From an uncultured Sulfitobacter sp. (GTDB lineage: Bacteria > Pseudomonadota > Alphaproteobacteria > Rhodobacterales > Rhodobacteraceae): 64,000 nt of DNA. The DNA is taken from contig NZ_CANMFS010000006.1 of assembly GCF_947497275.1 (NCBI RefSeq), positions 124,001 to 188,000 on the forward strand, read 5' to 3'. The notes below the pieces were generated by a model. The model was not told the origin of the DNA. It searched no databases and saw only the letters and a program-made list of their open reading frames with translations. Shown in pieces: positions 58,927 through 64,000 of this stretch. The translations under genes and the position numbers were made by a program. The first letter of the stretch is position 1. The number at the start of each line of letters is the position of its first letter.

Positions 58927-60312
58927 ATGGCTAGTACTGCGAAACGTACGCCCCGCAAAGGCGCAAAGAACAAGACCCAGATCTCTATCGTCGAGGATGT
59001 GGTACCAGTGACCCATACAAATTCCGATCTTGCCGCGCGCCGTGATGCCGCCGTCCCGCGCGGTGTCGCTTCCGCAGCGCCTGGGGTCTATGCGAAGTAT
59101 GCCGAGAATGCCGAAGTCTGGGATGTCGAAGGCAACCGGTACATCGATTTCGTCGGCGGTATCGGCGTCTTGAACACCGGCCACCGTCATCCGTCCGTGA
59201 TCGCCGCTGCGAAATCGCAGGAAGACCACTATACGCACACGTCCTTTCAGGTGTTGCCTTACGCACCGTACATCGAACTTGCCGAGCGTCTGAATGCGCT
59301 GGCGCCCGGTGACGCCGATAAAAAGACGCTGTTGGTGACAACGGGCGCCGAAGCTGTCGAGAACGCGGTTAAGATCGCGCGCGCCGCGACGGGCCGCCCG
59401 GGTGTCATCGCTTTCACCGGTGGCTATCACGGCCGGACGCTTTTGACGCTGGGCATGACCGGCAAGGTGTCGCCTTACAAAAAGAACGTTGGCCCGTTTC
59501 CTGCGGATGTCTTCCGCGCCCCGTTCCCGAACGTCCGTGACGGGATCACCGTGCAGGACGCGCTGACCGGGCTGAAGAACCTGTTCTTGACGGATGCACA
59601 GCCCGATCGCGTCGCCGCGATCATCATCGAACCTGTGCTCGGCGAAGGCGGTTATACGCCGGTTCCGTTCGACATGATGCAGGCGCTGCGCGAGATCTGT
59701 GACCAGCATGGCATCCTGCTGATCGCCGACGAAGTGCAGGCCGGTTTCGGCCGCACCGGCAAATGGTTCGCAATCGAACATTCCGGCGTGGTGCCGGACC
59801 TGATCACCGTGGCGAAATCGATGGCCGGTGGCTATCCGCTGGCGGGGGTGATCGGTCGTTCGGACATCATGGACGCGATGGATCCCGGCGGTTTAGGCGG
59901 CACCTATGGCGGCAATCCCGTTGCCTGCGCCGCAGCTCTGGCCGCGATCGACGCGATCGAGCAGGAGGACCTGCTTGCCCGGTCCATCGCGCTGGGTGAC
60001 AAGCTGAAGGCGCGGTTCGCCGAGATCGGTGCGCGGGCCGCACCCTACCGGATGTGGGACGTGCGCGGCCTGGGTGCGATGGTCGCGGTCGAGTTCGTGA
60101 CTGACTTCGATACGGCAGATGCGGATGCTGCACTGACCAAGCGTCTGATCGCTCATGCGCTCGAGCGCGGGCTGCTGCTTCTCAGCTGTGGCATGCACGG
60201 CAACGCGGTACGCGTGATGGTGCCCCTGACCGCCTCGGACGAGATCATCGACGAAGGTCTGGCGATCTTCGAAGACTCGCTGAAAGCGGCTGTGGCGGAC
60301 GGGGTTCTGTAA
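58927..60312 (+). CDS. gabT: 4-aminobutyrate aminotransferase
   Basis: 461 residues, class III PLP aminotransferase. FVGGIGVLNTGHRHPSVIAA, TTGAEAVENAVKIARAATGR, FTGGYHGRT, IIEPVLGEGGY and the PLP lysine K297 in TVAKSMAGGYPLAG define it. It makes succinate semialdehyde from GABA; gabD lies at 26833. Compared with usual GabT it has about 28 extra basic N-terminal residues (MASTAKRTPRKGAKNKTQIS). AAAGGA precedes the ATG at 58927; a GTG at 59008 would give the standard length. Confidence 0.93.
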   Translation: MASTAKRTPRKGAKNKTQISIVEDVVPVTHTNSDLAARRDAAVPRGVASAAPGVYAKYAENAEVWDVEGNRYIDFVGGIGVLNTGHRHPSVIAAAKSQEDHYTHTSFQVLPYAPYIELAERLNALAPGDADKKTLLVTTGAEAVENAVKIARAATGRPGVIAFTGGYHGRTLLTLGMTGKVSPYKKNVGPFPADVFRAPFPNVRDGITVQDALTGLKNLFLTDAQPDRVAAIIIEPVLGEGGYTPVPFDMMQALREICDQHGILLIADEVQAGFGRTGKWFAIEHSGVVPDLITVAKSMAGGYPLAGVIGRSDIMDAMDPGGLGGTYGGNPVACAAALAAIDAIEQEDLLARSIALGDKLKARFAEIGARAAPYRMWDVRGLGAMVAVEFVTDFDTADADAALTKRLIAHALERGLLLLSCGMHGNAVRVMVPLTASDEIIDEGLAIFEDSLKAAVADGVL

Positions 60313-60341
60313 CCATTCTGTCGTCGATACCGATGAAAGAG

Positions 60342-60381
60342 CGGCGCGCGGGATGCAGATCCTTGCGCGCCGTTTCCTTTT
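60342..60381 (+). terminator. Intrinsic terminator of gabT
   Basis: CGGCGCGC (60342-60349) pairs with GCGCGCCG (60365-60372), the loop holds a further GGAT/ATCC pairing, and TTTCCTTTT follows. Confidence 0.85.
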
Positions 60382-60422
60382 GCCGGATGGATTGGCGCAA
60401 AGTGTAGGCGCGGCGGAGGACA

Positions 60423-61277
60423 ATGATGACGTCTTGGCTGACGGGAGCCGTCTTGGCGATTTGCGTGGCCGCGCCGGTGGCTGCGCAGGGCACGCTCGAC
60501 ATCGGAATTTTCGGAACAGTCGAGAGCGTCGAGCCGCTTGTGGTGGCGGGGCAACGGATCGTTGTGCCCGCCGGGGTGCCGGTGCTGAGTGCGTTAGGCC
60601 CGGGCAGGCAAATCCTGATCGGTGACACGCTTGCCATTACGGCGAACTTCGATGGTGCCGGTTTGCTGGCGCGTCGGATGCTCGAAATTTTTGCAATCGC
60701 CGGTCCGGTTCAGAATGTCGAGGGGGAAAGGGCCACCATTCTGGGCAGCGAGGTTTACCTGCCGCAGGGGAGCGCCGTGGCGTCCGGTGACTGGATCGTC
60801 GTCAGCGGGTTCTGGAGCGGGGCGCCCGTTATTGCGCGGCGTTTGCGCAAGGTGGAAGGTACCGGTCTCGCGCAGCTGACCGGGGTAGTGGAACCGGCAG
60901 GTGCGCGCGTCCGCATCGGCGGCAGCGTGGTGCAGAATGCGCCGACGCCGGTGGATGCGTTCGGCGGGGGTGTCTGGATACTGAATGGTGACGCATCGGC
61001 AGATGGCCTGCGGATGCGCTTGATGACCAAGGGTGTTTTCGCGGGTCAGATGGATGTGGAGCTGTGGCAGGGGCATGCCTCCGCTCCAGTCGCGTCGCAG
61101 ACCTATATGATCCATGGCACAGCGATTCACGGCGCTTTCGCGCGTGAGGCCGATATGCCCGCACCCGGCGCGTTCGTAAGTGTCTGCGCCGTCGACGGAC
61201 GGGTGCGGCGCACTGCGCCTCGGGGGGCGGATCCGGCTATCGACCGCGCGATGACGTTGCTAGGATGTGCGGGATAG
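60423..61277 (+). CDS. DUF5666 secreted protein
   Basis: 284 residues with signal peptide LTGAVLAICVAAPVAAQG. Repeated small beta modules of about 70 residues (IFGTVESVEPLVVAGQRIVV, ...ILIGDTLAITANFDGAGLLA; GPVQNVEGERATILGSEVYL; GVVEPAGARVRIGGSVVQN) are the DUF5666 pattern. Function unknown; periplasmic. Its last 18 bp overlap the convergent glutamate-synthase-like gene. Confidence 0.8.
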   Translation: MMTSWLTGAVLAICVAAPVAAQGTLDIGIFGTVESVEPLVVAGQRIVVPAGVPVLSALGPGRQILIGDTLAITANFDGAGLLARRMLEIFAIAGPVQNVEGERATILGSEVYLPQGSAVASGDWIVVSGFWSGAPVIARRLRKVEGTGLAQLTGVVEPAGARVRIGGSVVQNAPTPVDAFGGGVWILNGDASADGLRMRLMTKGVFAGQMDVELWQGHASAPVASQTYMIHGTAIHGAFAREADMPAPGAFVSVCAVDGRVRRTAPRGADPAIDRAMTLLGCAG

Positions 61278-62900
61278 GACATCGTTCTCCGGGGGGGTGA
61301 ATGTCTGTGCGCTCGCCCGCGACCAACGTTCCTTGTATCCCAGATGATCGGCGCCATCGGGATCGACCAGAAAGCCGATTGGCAGATAGGGGTATACCCG
61401 ATGGCCCTGTACCATCGAGCGGTCCGATTGCCGCTGCATCAGGTGATGGGGCAGGAAATCGCAGGGATTTGTAAGCCCCGCCGCGCCCGTCATCTCACCC
61501 AGCGCGTCGAGCGTGTTCCGGTGGAACCGCGCCACGCGTTCAGACTTGTGGACCGGATCGAGCGCGCGGGCGCGCAACGGATCCTGCGTGGCGACGCCCA
61601 CGGGGCAGTGATTGGTGTGGCACGCCTGCGCTTGGATACAGCCGATGGCAAACATGAAACCGCGCGCGGAATTGCACCAGTCCGCGCCAAGCGCCAGCGC
61701 ACGGGCGATGTCGAAGGCTGAAACGATCTTGCCCGCCGCCCCAAGCTTGATCTGGTCGCGGATTCCCGCCCCGCGCAGCGTGTTATGGACAAACGTCAGC
61801 CCCTCGACCATCGGCATGCCAACGTGATTGGCAAATTCGAGCGGCGCCGCGCCGGTGCCGCCTTCGGTCCCATCGACAACAATGAAATCAGGGATGACAT
61901 TGGTCTCCAACATCGCTTTGACCATGCACATGAATTCACGCTGGTGCCCGATGCACAGCTTGAAGCCTACAGGTTTGCCGCCGGACAATTCGCGCAGGCG
62001 ACCCAGAAACTGCATCATCTCGATTGGTGTCGAAAAGGCGGAGTGCGTGGCGGGGGAAATACAGTCTATCCCCATCGATACATCGCGGGCTTCGGCGATT
62101 TCCTCGGTAATCTTGGCCGCGGGCAGCATCCCGCCGTGACCCGGTTTGGCACCCTGCGACAGCTTCAACTCGATCATCTTGACCTGATCGCGACCCGCCT
62201 GTTCTGCGAAGGTATCGGGATTGAACCGACCGTCCTTGGTGCGGCAGCCGAAATAGCCTGATCCAATCTCGTAAATCAGGTCGCCGCCGCCGTCGCGGTG
62301 ATAGCGGCTGATGCCGCCCTCGCCCGTGTCGTGGGCGAATTGGCCCTTGGCGGCGCCCCTGTTCAGCGCCGAAATCGCATTGGCCGACAGGGAGCCAAAG
62401 CTCATCGCGGAGATGTTGTAGATCGACGCGTTGTAGGGTTTCTTGCAATCCCTACCGCCGATGGTGATGCGGAAATCGGTGTCCCCGATCTGCACCGGTT
62501 GTACCGAATGGGTTACCCAGCTGTATCCGCCGTCATAGACTCGCATCCGGGTGCCGAAGGGTCGTGCATCTTCCTGCCCCTTGGCACGTTGATAAACAAG
62601 GCTGCGGGCATCGCGGCTGAACGGTTCCTCGTCCTGATCGCTCTCGATCAGGTATTGCCGGATTTCCGGCCTTACCCCCTCGAACAGGAAACGCATGTGT
62701 CCCAGCACGGGATAGTTGCGCAGGATGGAGTGTTGCGGTTGGCGCACATCGTGCCATCCCAGTGCAGACAGCGCGCCGAAAAACACAAACGACAGCGCGA
62801 ACCACCAAGACCAGATCAGCATCGCGAAAAAGCTGAGCACGGCGAGAACGACCACCCCGGCGAACGTGCTGTAGCGCGTGAAATTCGAGGGATCTGGCAT
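61260..62900 (-). CDS. FMN-binding glutamate synthase family protein
   Basis: 546 residues. Two N-terminal membrane helices (FAGVVVLAVLSFFAMLIW and WWFALSFVFFGALSALGW) precede a GltB_2 barrel: MSFGSLSANAISALNRGAAK, GEGGISRYHRDGGGDLIYEI, SQGAKPGHGGMLPAAKITEE, VDGTEGGTGAAPLEF and the cluster CIQAQACHTNHCPVG. FMN and 3Fe-4S binding as in the GltB synthase domain but membrane-anchored and lacking amidotransferase and reductase domains. Physiological reaction uncertain. Confidence 0.9.
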   Translation of the reverse strand: MPDPSNFTRYSTFAGVVVLAVLSFFAMLIWSWWFALSFVFFGALSALGWHDVRQPQHSILRNYPVLGHMRFLFEGVRPEIRQYLIESDQDEEPFSRDARSLVYQRAKGQEDARPFGTRMRVYDGGYSWVTHSVQPVQIGDTDFRITIGGRDCKKPYNASIYNISAMSFGSLSANAISALNRGAAKGQFAHDTGEGGISRYHRDGGGDLIYEIGSGYFGCRTKDGRFNPDTFAEQAGRDQVKMIELKLSQGAKPGHGGMLPAAKITEEIAEARDVSMGIDCISPATHSAFSTPIEMMQFLGRLRELSGGKPVGFKLCIGHQREFMCMVKAMLETNVIPDFIVVDGTEGGTGAAPLEFANHVGMPMVEGLTFVHNTLRGAGIRDQIKLGAAGKIVSAFDIARALALGADWCNSARGFMFAIGCIQAQACHTNHCPVGVATQDPLRARALDPVHKSERVARFHRNTLDALGEMTGAAGLTNPCDFLPHHLMQRQSDRSMVQGHRVYPYLPIGFLVDPDGADHLGYKERWSRASAQTFTPPENDVLSRTS

Positions 62901-63296
62901 GGGCGGCTCCGGTTCTGGGGTGCTTTCTAAAGTGCTCCGGTATAGAGCAAGTTAACGGCCCTTTTGGCAAGTTGCTTGCTGGCGACGGCGAGACAGAGGG
63001 AAACCCCGGAAAACGGCTCGCAAAGCATGTGACCGAGTTGCTGCTGCCGCTTAATAAATACGCAATTTCAATTGTTTGTCGGGATCAATCGCTGATGTGT
63101 AGAGATTGCTTGCTCAACACCTTAAAGCTGCATAGGCTGGTTTTACATTTCGGAACTTAATTGATTTCGAAACCGGAAGCAGTGCAGACAGGACGGTGCC
63201 CGGAATTATCGCGGCACCCTCTCTTTCGCCGCTTCCCGAGCCAGAGGAGGCAGCGATCAACGCTGATCCTGTAAGTAATAAAGGGAGAGTACCCAT
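62901..63296. other. 396-bp intergenic region before the TAXI gene
   Basis: It lies between divergent genes and is moderately AT-rich in its centre. I see no coding frame, no clear promoter boxes and no repeat. The ribosome-binding site AAAGGGAGA of the following gene is at 63281-63289. Confidence 0.45.
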
Positions 63297-64000
63297 ATGA
63301 AAATGTTCAAGACATTGGCTTTTGCCGGTGCGATGATTGCCGGTACGGCAGCTGTTGCGCAGGAAAAATTCATCACCATCGGCACCGGTGGCCAGACCGG
63401 CGTTTACTTTGTGGTCGGTCAATCCATCTGCCGTCTCGTCAACCGCGGTTCGGAAGAACACGGGCTGAAGTGTACCGCGCCATCCACGGGCGGTTCCATC
63501 GCGAACATCAACGCGATCAAGGCCGGTGACATGGACATGGGCGTGGCCCAGTCCGATTGGCAATATCATGCGTATAACGGCAGCTCTACGTTCGAGGGTG
63601 ACAAGTTCGACAACCTGCGCGCGGTGTTCTCCGTGCACGGCGAGCCGTTCAACGTGATTGCGCGCAAGGACAGCGGTATCAAGACGTTCGACGATCTCAA
63701 GGGCAAGCGCGTCAACATCGGCAACCCCGGCTCCGGCCAGCGTGCAACGATGGAAGTCGTGATGAACGCAAAGGGCTGGACGCTGGACGATTTCGCGCTG
63801 GCATCCGAGCTGAAGCCGGCGGAGCAGGCGGCGGCGTTGGGCGACAACAAAGTCGATGCGATCATCTATACCGTCGGGCACCCGAACGGGTCCATCCAGG
63901 AAGCGGTATCGACGATCGACGCGGAACTGGTTTCGGTCGAGGGACCTGAAATTCAGGGTCTGATCGACGAGAACCCGTTCTATGCGGCAGCGACCGTTCC
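63297..64000 (+). CDS. TAXI family TRAP transporter solute-binding protein (N-terminal part)
   Basis: At least 234 residues, truncated by the window edge. Signal peptide FKTLAFAGAMIAGTAAVAQE, then ITIGTGGQTGVYFVVGQSIC, KCTAPSTGGSIANINAIKAG and GKRVNIGNPGSGQRATME, typical of TAXI proteins that deliver small organic acids such as glutamate or 2-oxoglutarate to a fused TRAP permease. The permease is presumably just downstream, outside the window. Confidence 0.95.
   Translation, partial: MKMFKTLAFAGAMIAGTAAVAQEKFITIGTGGQTGVYFVVGQSICRLVNRGSEEHGLKCTAPSTGGSIANINAIKAGDMDMGVAQSDWQYHAYNGSSTFEGDKFDNLRAVFSVHGEPFNVIARKDSGIKTFDDLKGKRVNIGNPGSGQRATMEVVMNAKGWTLDDFALASELKPAEQAAALGDNKVDAIIYTVGHPNGSIQEAVSTIDAELVSVEGPEIQGLIDENPFYAAATV

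Noticed and set aside
1-64000. tRNA, rRNA or CRISPR features
   Set aside because: No T-loop/anticodon-like patterns, rRNA segments or regularly spaced direct repeats were seen on reading both strands.

Overview
The window reads as a chromosomal segment of a marine-type alphaproteobacterium of the order Rhodobacterales (Roseobacter group). The evidence is high GC with compact, overlapping operons, a complete PhyR-NepR-EcfG general stress module, the leuC/leuD/leuB layout, glcDEF, rsfS-rlmH, DUF1523 and DUF5928 families, and a TAXI-type TRAP binding protein. I see no rRNA, tRNA, CRISPR array, complete insertion sequence or prophage.

Layout. 1-2.2 kb: end of a DUF1992 gene, then arsR - ArsP-type permease - universal stress protein on the minus strand. 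2.5-6.1 kb: a minus-strand gtrB-gtrA-methyltransferase-glucosyltransferase cassette for surface glycan modification. 6.5-9.1 kb: xylulokinase and a VOC-plus-bicupin protein. 9.2-15.3 kb: leuB, leuD and leuC with an HdeD-like stress gene between leuC and leuD. 15.5-18.6 kb: MscS channel, flavodoxin-reductase-like protein, rsfS and rlmH. 19.3-23.6 kb: glycolate oxidase glcDEF with a small membrane protein inside. 23.7-26.8 kb: two tandem secreted trypsin-like proteases, an hsp20 with a sigma-32 promoter and a likely RNA thermometer, and a secreted muramidase-like protein. 26.8-29.2 kb: succinate-semialdehyde dehydrogenase and an arylformamidase-like hydrolase. 29.2-31.5 kb: a cassette of small unknown genes, AT-rich in its last gene, abutting a multiply frameshifted pseudogene. 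31.5-37.1 kb: conserved Rhodobacterales proteins, HIT, a GT14/DUF5928 glycosyltransferase, a sulfotransferase and FAH. 37.2-50.4 kb: a tightly coupled peptide ABC transporter and peptidase operon with its binding protein and an M20 peptidase nearby, plus an AcuC deacetylase and an Hsp70-like gene. 50.6-58.1 kb: formate/nitrite-type channel, BrkB, a Crp/Fnr regulator, then the general stress hub (degenerate receiver, holin-like, DUF883, phyR, nepR, ecfG, HisKA_2 kinase). 58.2-64 kb: XRE-cupin regulator, gabT, DUF5666, glutamate-synthase-like protein and a TAXI binding protein.

How it works together. The most coherent theme is stress. PhyR, NepR, EcfG and a likely PhyK kinase are encoded together, and exact GGAAC-N16/17-CGTT promoters sit upstream of phyR and nepR (on both strands of one 33-bp element), DUF883-holin, an HdeD-like gene, an HdeA-like gene and a flavodoxin-reductase-like gene. 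A separate heat circuit (sigma-32 promoter plus ROSE-like hairpin) controls hsp20. Metabolically the region supports peptide scavenging, GABA degradation (gabT, gabD), glycolate oxidation and leucine synthesis. A composite hairpin-plus-core repeat occurs three times in intergenic positions.
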